Positions 35,283 through 43,426 of a DNA stretch of 56,617 bases are shown here, piece by piece (positions within the stretch are counted from its first letter, which is position 1; each line of letters opens with the position of its first letter). The DNA is taken from contig CASFGU010000030.1 in NCBI GenBank assembly GCA_949294395.1, positions 1 through 56,617 on the forward strand, written 5' to 3'. The notes under the pieces were generated by a model. The model made no database searches. It saw only the letters and a list, made by a program, of their open reading frames with translations, and had not been told where the DNA came from. This stretch comes from an uncultured bacterium (GTDB lineage: Bacteria; Cyanobacteriota; Vampirovibrionia; Gastranaerophilales; Gastranaerophilaceae). A program made the position numbers and the translations under genes.

Positions 35283-36152
35283 ATGAGCTTTGATAACTCC
35301 TATGAAAAAATCTGCAATGAAGTAAAAGACGAACTTGTCAAATTGAACGCGGAGCTTGAAAAATCCGTTAACGGGAATACCCCGCTTCATTCAGCCCTGA
35401 GAGATTTTCTTCGTGCACCTTCTAAAAGGATACGTCCGCTTGTAGTTTTTCTCTACCTGAAAGCCAACAATATTGCAGTCAGCAATGTCCATATAAAATT
35501 ACAAACCATAACCGAACTTATTCATAACGCTTCGCTGATTCACGATGATGTAATAGACAACGGCAAACTTCGCCGCTCTAATAAAACTCTTAACTCTGCT
35601 TTCAATAACAGACTTGCCGTAATAGCAGGCGACTACATTCTGGCAGTTACGCTCGGGCAACTCACTGAATTCAATTCACCTGAACTAATAAAAATTTATT
35701 CATCAGTAATTGAAAAAATGTGCACTGGTGAAATTGAACAAAACTTTTTAAGATACAAAATTACAGACATCGAAAAATATATTGAAAAATCTTACAAAAA
35801 AACCGGAGCTTTATTTGAAGCAGCTCTGCAAGCATCACTTTTTCTTGAAGGGATTCCTGCTGAAAACGCAGAATTTGCAAAGCTTTTCGGTATAGCATTC
35901 CAGATACGCGATGACCTGCTGAATATTACAGGACAGGATAAAACTAAAGTATCAGGCGATATTCAAGACGGTATATACAATGCCCCTGTAATATTTTCCG
36001 GCAGTCCGGATAATCCATCTGCAGGGATTGAAAAAACTAAATCTTTGTTATCTAATTATATAGAAAAAGCAAAACAAAAAATTTCAAACATTGAAAATAA
36101 CCGTTACAAAAGAGCAATGACAGAGCTTCTGGATATATTAAAAAATGAATGA
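35283..36152 (+). CDS. Polyprenyl (isoprenyl) diphosphate synthase
   Basis: The 289-residue trans-prenyltransferase condenses isopentenyl diphosphate onto an allylic diphosphate. SLIHDDVIDNGKLRR carries the first aspartate-rich motif (D88, D89, D92). FQIRDDLLNITGQD is the second, with Asn in place of the usual third Asp. APSKRIRP is the IPP-binding motif. The chain length of the product cannot be fixed from sequence; it could serve quinone or carrier-lipid side chains. It overlaps lepB by 8 nt. Confidence 0.92.
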   Translation: MSFDNSYEKICNEVKDELVKLNAELEKSVNGNTPLHSALRDFLRAPSKRIRPLVVFLYLKANNIAVSNVHIKLQTITELIHNASLIHDDVIDNGKLRRSNKTLNSAFNNRLAVIAGDYILAVTLGQLTEFNSPELIKIYSSVIEKMCTGEIEQNFLRYKITDIEKYIEKSYKKTGALFEAALQASLFLEGIPAENAEFAKLFGIAFQIRDDLLNITGQDKTKVSGDIQDGIYNAPVIFSGSPDNPSAGIEKTKSLLSNYIEKAKQKISNIENNRYKRAMTELLDILKNE

Positions 36153-36786
36153 TATTAAAGAAAAACTGAAAACCTATTATGAAAAACACAGAGCAGGAAT
36201 AAAAGAAACTGTTGAAACTGTTGTATTTGTAATAGTTATGGTAATTATAATCAGGTTTTTTGTCGGGGAAATCCGCTGGATACCATCAGGGTCAATGCGG
36301 CCTACCCTGATTGAAGGCGACAGAATTTTTGTAGAGAGATTTTCAAGGTTCTACAAAACTCCTGAACGCGGTGACATTATGGTTTTTTACCCGCCGTTTG
36401 AACAGTTGAAAAATACGCCGCTCAGAGTTTTTGCAAGGCTGACAGGCTTTTTCTGCAAAGATATAGCTTATATTAAACGTATAGCGGGAATGCCGGGGGA
36501 CAAATTTGAAATTAAACCGGACGAAAACGGTAAATACACCGTTTACATAAACGACAAACCCCTTGATGAACCGTATATAAAAAGCCCTTACGATTACCCG
36601 CCGTGCACGGAAGCGATGATGTGCGGGCCGGCTGTAATTCCGCCGAAACACTATCTAATGCTCGGGGATAACCGCGGAAACTCTCAGGACGGAAGATACT
36701 GGGGACTTCTGCCGGAAGATAGATTTATAGGCAAAGCTGTATTCCTGTTCTGGCCGCTCACAAGAATTAAAAAACTCACACATTAG
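36145..36786 (+). CDS. lepB: Signal peptidase I
   Basis: The 213-residue membrane protease removes signal peptides from exported proteins. It has one N-terminal membrane segment (TVVFVIVMVIIIRFFV, about 24-40), then IPSGSMRPTL with catalytic Ser50, GDIMVF, YIKRIAGMPGD with catalytic Lys111, and LGDNRGNSQDGRYWG near the C-terminus. All conserved boxes are present. It overlaps the prenyl synthase gene by 8 nt and is followed at once by a repeat mosaic. Confidence 0.95.
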   Translation: MNDIKEKLKTYYEKHRAGIKETVETVVFVIVMVIIIRFFVGEIRWIPSGSMRPTLIEGDRIFVERFSRFYKTPERGDIMVFYPPFEQLKNTPLRVFARLTGFFCKDIAYIKRIAGMPGDKFEIKPDENGKYTVYINDKPLDEPYIKSPYDYPPCTEAMMCGPAVIPPKHYLMLGDNRGNSQDGRYWGLLPEDRFIGKAVFLFWPLTRIKKLTH

Positions 36787-37210
36787 TAAAAAGACGTTAG
36801 GACACTAATTGCAATAAAAGGCGATGAGTGAATGATTCTCTATTGCCCTCTCTCACTGTGATACAAAGGGAACCGCTGAGCTTTGCGAAGCGTGTGACAC
36901 TGTATGCCTTGTGCCTTTCGCCCTCTCTCTTTGTGAGAGGGCAGAATTTGTTAATGAGCATCTGCGAATTTACAAATTCGGGAGAGGGTACAGTAACAGT
37001 AGTATTAATTTTCTCAACACGCTCCCGCCCTGCTCCCGCTATCGTTTCCAAAACTAATACTACTGTTACTGAATATCCAAAGTAGTTGTGTCGGATTAGT
37101 AAATCCGGCCTACATTACTCCTGATCTAAAGATAAGCCATTCAACTTTTCACCTGTTCAACTTTATTGTCCCCTCACCCGCCTGCAGCACCCTCCCGCGC
37201 AGGGGGAGGG
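36787..37210. repeat. Mosaic of dispersed repeats
   Basis: Starts at the lepB stop with AAAAAGACGTTAGGACACTAA. Then the 130-bp module (36861-36989) lies directly against a full palindrome with 16-bp perfect arms AGTAACAGTAGTATTA/TAATACTACTGTTACT (36992-37070). A GTCGGATTAGTAAATCCGGCCTAC hairpin (37089-37112), TTGAA-type repeats on the minus strand (37139-37164) and a CCCTCACCCGCC...CCCGCGCAGGGGGAGGG unit (37169-37210) follow. No gene is supported. Confidence 0.85.
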
Positions 37211-37243
37211 ATATGTCTTTTATTATCGCTTTACCACCTTAAC

Positions 37244-37621
37244 TTACGACATCAAATGATAATACTTCATATAATTTGCCATAATCTCAGAACTTGTGGC
37301 GTTTGCAACATTTGCCTTTACAGTTTGCTCGCTATCAGTTTCCGAGGTTTTCTTGACCTGCTGTGTTTCCTGACGCCTCTGCTCAGCAATTTGTTCTGTC
37401 TGAATATCAGATATAAATTCTTCAACGGCAGTTTCTATCTCTTTAAGCTTTGCCCTGTCACCGGCGTAAGAACCTGTAGATTCCACACCCGCTTCGGTCA
37501 ACTCTTTTAAAACCTGAGCCCACTCATTATAATTAGGAACCGAGGCGCCCTGTGCCTGAGCAGCAGCCTGCGCTTTTCTAAGCTCATCCTCGGATTCAAT
37601 ACCGTCTACTCTGTAAGCCAT
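37244..37621 (-). CDS. Small helical protein, unknown
   Basis: The 125-residue product (MAYRVDGIESEDELRKAQAAAQAQG) is Gln/Ala/Glu-rich with helices around residues 10-25, 55-75 and 78-95. It is probably a coiled-coil protein without signal peptide. AAGGAGAG precedes ATG 37621. It shares small size and helix-rich composition with other unassigned proteins here but no clear motif. Function unknown. Confidence 0.65.
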   Translation of the reverse strand: MAYRVDGIESEDELRKAQAAAQAQGASVPNYNEWAQVLKELTEAGVESTGSYAGDRAKLKEIETAVEEFISDIQTEQIAEQRRQETQQVKKTSETDSEQTVKANVANATSSEIMANYMKYYHLMS

Positions 37622-37711
37622 AATTACTCTCCTTATTAGTAACTATATATATAAAGTACAGATATTTAACCGGTTTTCAAAAGATAAAAATTTTGTAAAA
37701 AAAGTTAACAA

Positions 37712-37930
37712 TTAAAGCTTAAAATCAAGAAGCTCTGATATTCTCATGCCGAAAGCCTCTGCAATTTGATAAAGATTAGTGTACCTGATGTCAGTGTTTC
37801 CACGCTCAATCTCGCTTATTGCACGCCTTGAAACTCCTGATATTTCCTCGAGTGTTTCCTGACTGAGCCCGCGTTTCCTGCGTTCATATTGTATTTTCTG
37901 ACCTAACTGTAATAACCTGTCATCTTTCAT
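37712..37930 (-). CDS. XRE-family transcriptional regulator
   Basis: The 72-residue protein is a single helix-turn-helix of the Cro/C1 type: LGQKIQYERRKRGLSQETLEEISGVSRRAISEIERGNTDIRY. There is no other domain. It is divergent from a prepilin gene, and the 99-bp gap holds a repeat that fits its operator, so it is likely to control the prepilin and itself. AGGAT lies 6 nt before ATG 37930. A second XRE/prepilin pair of the same layout lies at 52.7-53.9 kb. Confidence 0.88.
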   Translation of the reverse strand: MKDDRLLQLGQKIQYERRKRGLSQETLEEISGVSRRAISEIERGNTDIRYTNLYQIAEAFGMRISELLDFKL

Positions 37931-37947
37931 ATCTAAATCCTATGTGA

Positions 37948-38014
37948 TTGACAAATTTATAAAAATGATAAATAATGTTCATGTAAACAAAATAATGTTC
38001 AAAACAACATTATT
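37948..38014 (+). promoter_or_regulatory. Prepilin promoter with candidate XRE operators
   Basis: TTGACA (37948-37953), 17 bp, AATAAT (37971-37976). AATAATGTTC occurs at 37971-37980 (overlapping the -10) and again at 37991-38000, exactly 20 bp apart. AATAATGTT at 37991-37999 faces AACATTATT at 38006-38014. Two sites on the same helix face plus one inverted partner is a typical layout for a repressor array. Confidence 0.6.
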
Positions 38015-38029
38015 ACACATGGAGGTCAT

Positions 38030-38782
38030 ATGAAAAAATACAGATTTACACAGGCAGAATCATTTTCGACACAACTTGCAGCCTGCCGCAAAACTGCGTT
38101 TACACTTGCAGAGGTTCTTATAACACTCGGGATAATCGGAATTGTTGCGGCAATGACATTGCCTAATATTATTGCAGGCTATGAGAAAAAAAATACAATT
38201 ACAAGCCTAAAAAAAAGTTACACCGTACTTAATCAGGCATTCAAACAGTCGGAAATTGACAACGGCGAATCCATAAATTGGGAAATAGGAAGCTTTAACG
38301 CTACGGAATACTTTGCCAAATACTGGAAACCTTATTTGAAAATACTTCACATCTGCGATACCGCAGAAGAGTGCGGTTATACCTCAAATACACCATGGTA
38401 TCGTTCAAAAGGAACTACAGATGGGATACACGTAATTCTAAAAAGCTGGAGAGAATCCGTAATTCTTGCTGATGGAACATTTATGAGCGGTTTTACTTAT
38501 GCAGGAATGTATGATAATCCTGATGAAAATAATAAAGAAGACTACACTCAGGGGGCAAGTTCACAGATACTTGTCGACATCAACGGCGGGAAAAAACCGA
38601 ACAAATTCGGACGGGATGTATTCTACTTTGTAAGAGTAAACGGCAAAGGTGTATTGCCATACGGCTACAACGACGATGATGAAATTATTGACAAAGACTG
38701 CTCAAAAAACAGCTTCGGTTATAAATGCGCCGCTAAAATTATAAAAAACAACTGGGAAATTCCGGATGACTATCCGTGGTAA
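38030..38782 (+). CDS. Type IV prepilin-like protein
   Basis: The 250-residue protein has a long leader then A23|FTLAEVLITLGIIGIVAAMTLP, the class III signal cut by prepilin peptidase before Phe24, with Glu at +5. The hydrophobic helix would insert in the membrane and pack in the pilus or pseudopilus. The globular part has several cysteines (CDTAEECG; CSKNSFGYKC) likely to be disulfide-linked. GGAGGTCAT precedes ATG 38030. It is divergent from an XRE regulator and is alone, without pilus assembly genes. Confidence 0.88.
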   Translation: MKKYRFTQAESFSTQLAACRKTAFTLAEVLITLGIIGIVAAMTLPNIIAGYEKKNTITSLKKSYTVLNQAFKQSEIDNGESINWEIGSFNATEYFAKYWKPYLKILHICDTAEECGYTSNTPWYRSKGTTDGIHVILKSWRESVILADGTFMSGFTYAGMYDNPDENNKEDYTQGASSQILVDINGGKKPNKFGRDVFYFVRVNGKGVLPYGYNDDDEIIDKDCSKNSFGYKCAAKIIKNNWEIPDDYPW

Positions 38783-39101
38783 TTTGTTTAATTAAAAATA
38801 AAATAATTAAAATTATTAAGAAAAATTTACAAAAAGACTAAAAGTTGCCCTGAATACGGTTTTTAAACATGCTTATTTTTATTGATACTGTGCAATAATT
38901 AGAAAAACAATCACAAACTTTATAAAATTATTTTCATGGAAACGCAAGGAATCCGCTTGCATTCAAATATTTTGCGAGTAAGATTATATTGTACCCTTAA
39001 ATGGGGTAGATTATGCACATGTAAAATCAGGGGCAAAACCTTTTCATCAAAGGTAAATAATCCGCCTTTGATAACAAGTAACAGCCGAAAATGAGGAATC
39101 T
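38783..39101 (+). promoter_or_regulatory. Leader and promoter region of the infA-ribosomal operon
   Basis: No gene is seen in this 319-bp gap. A candidate promoter is TTGCAT (38957-38962), 16 bp, TAAGAT (38979-38984). Downstream are small hairpins: TACCC/GGGTA around 38992-39008, and ATCAAAGG (39046-39053) with CCTTTGAT (39065-39072), the latter about 30 nt before the infA start. They may affect translation of infA. Confidence 0.4.
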
Positions 39102-39317
39102 ATGTCAAAAGACGTTATTGAAATTGAAGGCACGATAATTGAATCCATGCCAAACGCTATGTTCAGAGTAAAACTGGAAAATGACCACGAAATTCTGGCA
39201 CATATCTCCGGAAAAATTAGAAAAAATTTCATAAGAATATTACCGGGCGACCGCGTAAAAGTCGAAATGACACCTTATGACTTGAGCAGAGGCAGGATAA
39301 CCTTCAGATTGAAATAA
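39102..39317 (+). CDS. infA: Translation initiation factor IF-1
   Basis: The 71-residue OB-fold protein ([51 protein letters not shown]) is the standard length and sequence of IF-1, which binds the A site of the 30S subunit during initiation. GAGGAATCT precedes ATG 39102. It heads the infA-rpmJ-rpsM cluster as in most bacteria. Confidence 0.98.
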   Translation: MSKDVIEIEGTIIESMPNAMFRVKLENDHEILAHISGKIRKNFIRILPGDRVKVEMTPYDLSRGRITFRLK

Positions 39318-39401
39318 CACAGAAAAAACATGAGCCGGAGTGCAGGCAGATACGATTAACAGAAAATCTCACGATATTATAAATATAAAGGAAAAGAAAA
39401 A

Positions 39402-39515
39402 ATGAAAGTAAGATCATCAGTAAAACCAATGTGCGATAAATGCAAATGTATTAAAAGAAAAGGCAGAATCGCCGTAATTTGCGAAAACCCTAAACACAAA
39501 CAAAGACAGGGTTAA
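39402..39515 (+). CDS. rpmJ: Ribosomal protein L36 (zinc form)
   Basis: This 37-residue gene reads [20 protein letters not shown] and ends with NPKHKQRQG. It has the zinc ligands C11, C14, C27 and H32 of the standard L36. AAAGGAAAAG precedes ATG 39402. It lies between infA and rpsM, as in the common alpha/spc operon order. Confidence 0.97.
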   Translation: MKVRSSVKPMCDKCKCIKRKGRIAVICENPKHKQRQG

Positions 39516-39783
39516 ATTTTGCACTCTGCCGAACAAACGATTGAGTATCGTTTGTGAGAGGCAGTGGAGTGAGCGCAAGCGAACGAACTCGAAGTAGCGC
39601 GGAGCTAATGAACGGAAATTTTACGAAGTAAAATGGAGTGAATGACTGCGTAGCGTGAAGCAATAATTTAATACAGTCAATATTTTTTAGGCGGGACCTG
39701 CGCGCTCAACGGCAGGTGGAGAGGAAGTATTTATGCCTCTTACATAAAAAAATCTAACAACAAGAAAAGGAGAAAATTAAACA
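39516..39783 (+). other. Long structured spacer rpmJ-rpsM
   Basis: The 268-nt spacer holds several inverted repeats: ACAAACGAT/ATCGTTTGT just after the gene, flanked by CACTCTGCC and GAGGCAGTGGAGTG; ATTTTAC gaa GTAAAAT; and ACCTGC/GCAGGT. CACTCTGCCG (39522-39531) is the reverse complement of CGGCAGAGTG in the rpoA and rplQ spacers. GAGCGCAAGCGA (39571-39582) resembles GAGCGTAAGCGA in the palindrome at 49.4 kb. No ORF with a ribosome binding site is seen. Confidence 0.6.
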
Positions 39784-40155
39784 ATGGCAAGACTATCAGG
39801 GGTAGACTTACCTCGTAACAAAAGAATGGAAATCGCATTAACCTATATCTACGGAATAGGCCCTACAAGAAGCAAAAAGATTCTTGCAGCAACAGGGATT
39901 TCACCTGACTTAAGAACAGACGATTTAACAGAAGAAGATATTAAAAATCTGCGTAATGAACTCGCAAACTACCATATTGAAGGTGACTTAAGACGTGAAG
40001 TTTCTATGCACATCAAACGCCTTCAGGAAATCGGTTCATACAGAGGCTTGCGCCACAAACGCAAACTTCCTTGCCGCGGTCAGAGAACTAAAACTAACGC
40101 TAGAACACGCCGCGGGAAAAAAGGCTTAGCTATCACCAAGAAGAAAACCGCATAG
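39784..40155 (+). CDS. rpsM: Ribosomal protein S13
   Basis: The 123-residue protein begins [20 protein letters not shown], has the YIYGIG and [28 protein letters not shown] motifs and a basic tail. It is the normal length. S13 lies in the head of the 30S subunit and contacts the 50S. AAGGAGAA lies 9 nt before ATG 39784. Confidence 0.99.
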   Translation: MARLSGVDLPRNKRMEIALTYIYGIGPTRSKKILAATGISPDLRTDDLTEEDIKNLRNELANYHIEGDLRREVSMHIKRLQEIGSYRGLRHKRKLPCRGQRTKTNARTRRGKKGLAITKKKTA

Positions 40156-40398
40156 CGGGTTCTGGTAACTGTGCCGTGTAAGCCCGGGCAAGCCGTGAAA
40201 GGTTGCAAATCCTGAATAATTTAAACGGCGAACAGCGACAAAGCGAACACAGCAGGTTTAAACGAGAAACTTGATAAAAACGAAATAAATTTGAAAAATT
40301 TATGAAGCGGAATGGAAAGTTTCGAGTTGCCGGTAATCCAGAACAAATGAACAATCAATAATAAAAACTAAACTAATAAAATATAAAGGAAAGTAAAA
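40156..40398 (+). other. Long structured spacer rpsM-rpsK
   Basis: The 243-nt spacer is bounded by GTTCTGG (40159-40165) and CCAGAAC near its far end, which could close the whole region into one domain. Inside are GCCCGGGC and AAAGGTTGCAAA; the latter is also in the rpsD-rpoA spacer. No gene is supported. Confidence 0.55.
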
Positions 40399-40785
40399 AT
40401 GGCAAGACCAGTAAAAACAAAGAAAAAAGAAAAGAAAAATGTATTGCAGGGTGTTGTGCACATTCAATCAACATTCAACAATACGATTGTAACTTCTACA
40501 GATACTCAGGGTAATGCTATTGCCTGGGCAACAGCAGGAGCCAGCGGGTTTAAAGGTGCAAGAAAAGGCACTCCGTTCGCTGCACAGTCTGCTGCTGAAG
40601 CTGTAGCTAAAAAATCAATCGATCAGGGTATGAAAAAAGTTGAAGTTCACATCAAAGGCCCTGGTTCAGGCAGAGAAACTGCTATCAGAGCAATTCAGGC
40701 TGCAGGTCTGGAAATTACGTTGATTAAAGACGTTACTCCAATCCCGCACAACGGCTGCAGACCGCCTAAGAAAAGACGTGTTTAA
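40399..40785 (+). CDS. rpsK: Ribosomal protein S11
   Basis: The 128-residue protein has [38 protein letters not shown] and [17 protein letters not shown], all diagnostic of S11, a platform protein of the 30S subunit. AAAGGAAAG precedes ATG 40399. Confidence 0.99.
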   Translation: MARPVKTKKKEKKNVLQGVVHIQSTFNNTIVTSTDTQGNAIAWATAGASGFKGARKGTPFAAQSAAEAVAKKSIDQGMKKVEVHIKGPGSGRETAIRAIQAAGLEITLIKDVTPIPHNGCRPPKKRRV

Positions 40786-40982
40786 TTAAAATCAGGTTCA
40801 CTGATTCTAATTAAAGTTGAAGCGTTGAATGGCTGAACTGCTGAAAGGTTAAAATATATTTAATTAATCTGTTCAACCATTAAACCTTTAACCAGTTCAA
40901 CTAAAGTACAACCGCGGGGGCTTGCTGAAAGCCAATAAAGCAAACCATAGACGCCCCGCACAAATTAAAGGAGAAATTAAAA
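40786..40982 (+). other. Structured spacer rpsK-rpsD
   Basis: The 197-nt spacer starts with a TTTAATTAAAATCAG/CTGATTCTAATTAAA hairpin. A long imperfect inverted repeat of TTGAA-type units (about 40816-40903) follows, then GCGGGG/CCCCGC around GGCTT gctg AAAGCC. It precedes rpsD, whose product S4 is a known autoregulator in other bacteria. Confidence 0.55.
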
Positions 40983-41585
40983 ATGGCAAGATACACAGGT
41001 CCAAGTAATAAATTATTCAGAAACAAAAAAGTTAAAGATTTGTCAAACAGAAAATTAACTTCCTCTATGCGCCAGACAGCTTCAGGTCAGCACGGCGCTG
41101 TCAGAAAAAAACTTTCTGAATACGCTATTCACTTAGCAGAAAAACAAAAAATCAGATTTACATACCTTGTAAGCGAAAAACAGTTTGCAAAATACTACAA
41201 CGAAGCTGCAAGAAAAAGCGGCGTTACCGGTACAATTCTTTTACAGTTATTAGAATCAAGACTTGATAACGTGCTTTACAGAGCAGGTCTCGGCGTAACC
41301 CGTAAACAGACAAGACAAATCGTTAACCACGGTCACGTCCTCGTAAACGGTAAAAAGGTTGATATTCCGTCTTACCTCGTAAAACCGGGTGACGTTATAA
41401 CAATCAAATCAAGAAGCACAGCATTCTTAAAATCAGTCCTGGAACTGATAGATATGGCGTGCGCTCCAGCATGGATGACTATCGATAAAGAAGCATTAAA
41501 AATCACTTTCGACAGAATTCCGGAAAGAGAAGAATTAGATCCTGAAATTAAAGAACAACTCGTAATTGAATATTACTCGAAGTAG
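40983..41585 (+). CDS. rpsD: Ribosomal protein S4
   Basis: The 200-residue protein begins MARYTGPSNKLFRNKKVKDL and holds the S4 RNA-binding domain (LLESRLDNVLYRAGLGVTRKQTRQIVNHGHVLVNGKKVDIPSY). S4 starts 30S assembly and in several bacteria represses its operon. AAAGGAGAAA precedes ATG 40983. It lies within the rpsM-rpsK-rpsD-rpoA-rplQ order. Confidence 0.99.
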   Translation: MARYTGPSNKLFRNKKVKDLSNRKLTSSMRQTASGQHGAVRKKLSEYAIHLAEKQKIRFTYLVSEKQFAKYYNEAARKSGVTGTILLQLLESRLDNVLYRAGLGVTRKQTRQIVNHGHVLVNGKKVDIPSYLVKPGDVITIKSRSTAFLKSVLELIDMACAPAWMTIDKEALKITFDRIPEREELDPEIKEQLVIEYYSK

Positions 41586-41783
41586 CAGGATTTTCGGCAG
41601 AGTGAAGGGTTCAGCCCGGAACTTGCCACATCCGGTGCTCCGGTAGAGCGGCAGCAAATTGTAAAGGTTGCAAAGTTCAAAAGAAGGAGCAGTAAAGCCG
41701 GAGAATCCTGAGAGCAGGTAACAGGTAAAATCTGTTCACGGAGAAATCCAAAATAGTTATTTAACAACTAGGAGATTAAAAGA
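41586..41783 (+). other. Structured spacer rpsD-rpoA with motif shared by the next spacer
   Basis: TTTTCGGCAGAGTG (41591-41604) is followed by a GGGTTCAGCCC hairpin, a CCGGTGCTCCGG hairpin and GAGCGGCAGCAA (41646-41657), then AAAGGTTGCAAA. The first and fourth motifs recur, at nearly the same distance (55 against 52 nt), in the rpoA-rplQ spacer. No ORF is supported. Confidence 0.65.
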
Positions 41784-42752
41784 ATGGAATTAAAAATTAA
41801 ATGCGTTAATACGACAACAAGTTCAGACGGTTCACAATACGGTAAGTTTGTAATTGAACCTCTGGCAAAAGGTTTCGGTACAACTATCGGAAACTCTTTA
41901 AGACGAGTATTATTATCAAGTCTTGAAGGTACTGCCGTAACTTCAGCCAGAATCGAAGGTATTACACACGAATATACAGCTATTCCTGGCGTACTGGAAG
42001 ACGTTATTGACGTAATGCTTAACTTAAAAGGACTGGTTGTAAAAACCGATTCAAAAGAAGCCCAGCATTTAAGAATTGACGTTGACAAACCGGGCCCTGT
42101 ACTTGCGAGTGATATTCAGCTTCCGGCAGGCGTTAAAGTAGTTAACCCTGACTGGTTAATCTGTACAGTAGCAGACGGCGGCAGCTTCCACGCTGATGTA
42201 ATCGTCGAAACAGGCAAAGGTTACGTTGCTCACGATGTTCCAAGAGATTCTAAAGGAATATCAATCGATGTGTTACCTATCGACGCAACATTTATGCCAA
42301 TTAAAAGAGTAAGCTACAACGTTGAAAACACCCGTGTAGGTGATTCAATTGACTTTGATAAGTTAACTCTTGAAATCTGGTCAAACGGTTCAATAGAAGT
42401 AACAACAGCATTAAGTCAGGCTTCAAACCTCTTAATTGACCACTTTATGCAGATTGCATCAATCGCAGGTCAGCCGTCAGCTGCCCCTGTTGCTTCAATT
42501 GACGAAAATGTTGAAGATGATGCAAATGTTCCTTCAATGACAATAGAAGAACTTGAACTCTCAGTAAGAGCATACAACTGCCTGAAACGCGCAAGTATCA
42601 ATTCAATGGCAGAATTACTGAAAAAGTCCGAACATGATTTATTGAACATTAAAAACTTCGGTAAAAAATCTTCTGATGAAGTAATCGAAAGACTTCACCA
42701 CTTCGGTTTAGACCTTGCTCCAAACCCTGAAGTAGAAGAAGAAGTAGGTTAA
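41784..42752 (+). CDS. rpoA: RNA polymerase alpha subunit
   Basis: The 322-residue protein has the N-terminal assembly domain (FVIEPLAKGFGTTIGNSLRRVLLSSLEG) and the C-terminal domain (ELELSVRAYNCLKRASINSMAELL and NFGKKSSDEVIERL) that contacts UP elements and activators. Length is normal for the family. GGAGATT lies about 8 nt before ATG 41784. Confidence 0.99.
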   Translation: MELKIKCVNTTTSSDGSQYGKFVIEPLAKGFGTTIGNSLRRVLLSSLEGTAVTSARIEGITHEYTAIPGVLEDVIDVMLNLKGLVVKTDSKEAQHLRIDVDKPGPVLASDIQLPAGVKVVNPDWLICTVADGGSFHADVIVETGKGYVAHDVPRDSKGISIDVLPIDATFMPIKRVSYNVENTRVGDSIDFDKLTLEIWSNGSIEVTTALSQASNLLIDHFMQIASIAGQPSAAPVASIDENVEDDANVPSMTIEELELSVRAYNCLKRASINSMAELLKKSEHDLLNIKNFGKKSSDEVIERLHHFGLDLAPNPEVEEEVG

Positions 42753-42992
42753 TTTTTTCGGCAGAGTGCGCAGGGCTAACCCCGACACTTTCACAGAATT
42801 CTGCTTGAGCGGCAGCAAGTTGTTAAATTTACCAAGCGAAAAGCAGGAACTGAAAAACCGTATAAATTAATTCTCGAATAGAAAGCCGCCGCTGCGCCAG
42901 AAGCGAAAGCGGATGGAGCGTTCAAATCCTTGATACGGCAGGCGGAAATAAAAATAAAAAATAATAATAATTAAAAATAAAGGAAAAGCAAA
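42753..42992 (+). other. Structured spacer rpoA-rplQ
   Basis: TTTTCGGCAGAGTG (42755-42768), a GGGCTAACCCC hairpin, a CAGAATTCTG hairpin and GAGCGGCAGCAA (42807-42818) repeat the layout of the previous spacer with different stem sequences. A second domain follows, closed by CCGCC/GGCGG and rich in GAAGCGAAAGCGGATGGAGCG. There is no ORF and no tRNA. Confidence 0.65.
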
Positions 42993-43421
42993 ATGAGACA
43001 CCAAACTAAAAAACATACGCTAAGCAAAGCAAAAGACCAGCGCGATGCACTTTTGCGTTCATTAGCTACTGAACTTTTTGTACACGGTGAAATTAAAACA
43101 ACTATGGCCCGTGCAAAAGCATTAAGACCATACGCTGAAGCAATTATCACCCTTGCAAAAAAAGGCGATCTCCACGCAATCCGTCAGGTTGCAAGACATA
43201 TTTATAACAAAGAAACCGGCAGCTATATGGATTTAGCAACAGGAGAAGTGTTTGAAGCACCGGTAGCAGACAAAAAACTGGCACCTCAGACAGTTCTTAG
43301 AAAACTGTTTGTTGTAATCGGCAAAAAATATTCAGACCGCAAAGGCGGCTACACAAGAATATTCAGATTACCGCCAAGACGCGGCGATGCTTCTGAAATG
43401 GCTTTAATCCAGCTGGTATAA
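42993..43421 (+). CDS. rplQ: Ribosomal protein L17
   Basis: The 142-residue protein begins MRHQTKKHTLSKAKDQRDALLRSLATEL, has KTTMARAKALRPYAEAIITLAKK and ends GYTRIFRLPPRRGDASEMALIQLV. An extra loop of about 20-25 residues (YMDLATGEVFEAPVADKKL) lengthens it against the usual 115-127. AAAGGAAAAG precedes ATG 42993. Confidence 0.98.
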   Translation: MRHQTKKHTLSKAKDQRDALLRSLATELFVHGEIKTTMARAKALRPYAEAIITLAKKGDLHAIRQVARHIYNKETGSYMDLATGEVFEAPVADKKLAPQTVLRKLFVVIGKKYSDRKGGYTRIFRLPPRRGDASEMALIQLV

Positions 43422-43426
43422 GCACA

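Noticed and set aside
36828-37085. 85-residue open frame after lepB
   Set aside because: It is a translation of the 130-bp repeat module and the palindrome; the same false frame appears at other copies.
42880-42950. tRNA-like GTTCAAATCC in the rpoA-rplQ spacer
   Set aside because: No acceptor stem, D-arm or anticodon arm can be formed around it.
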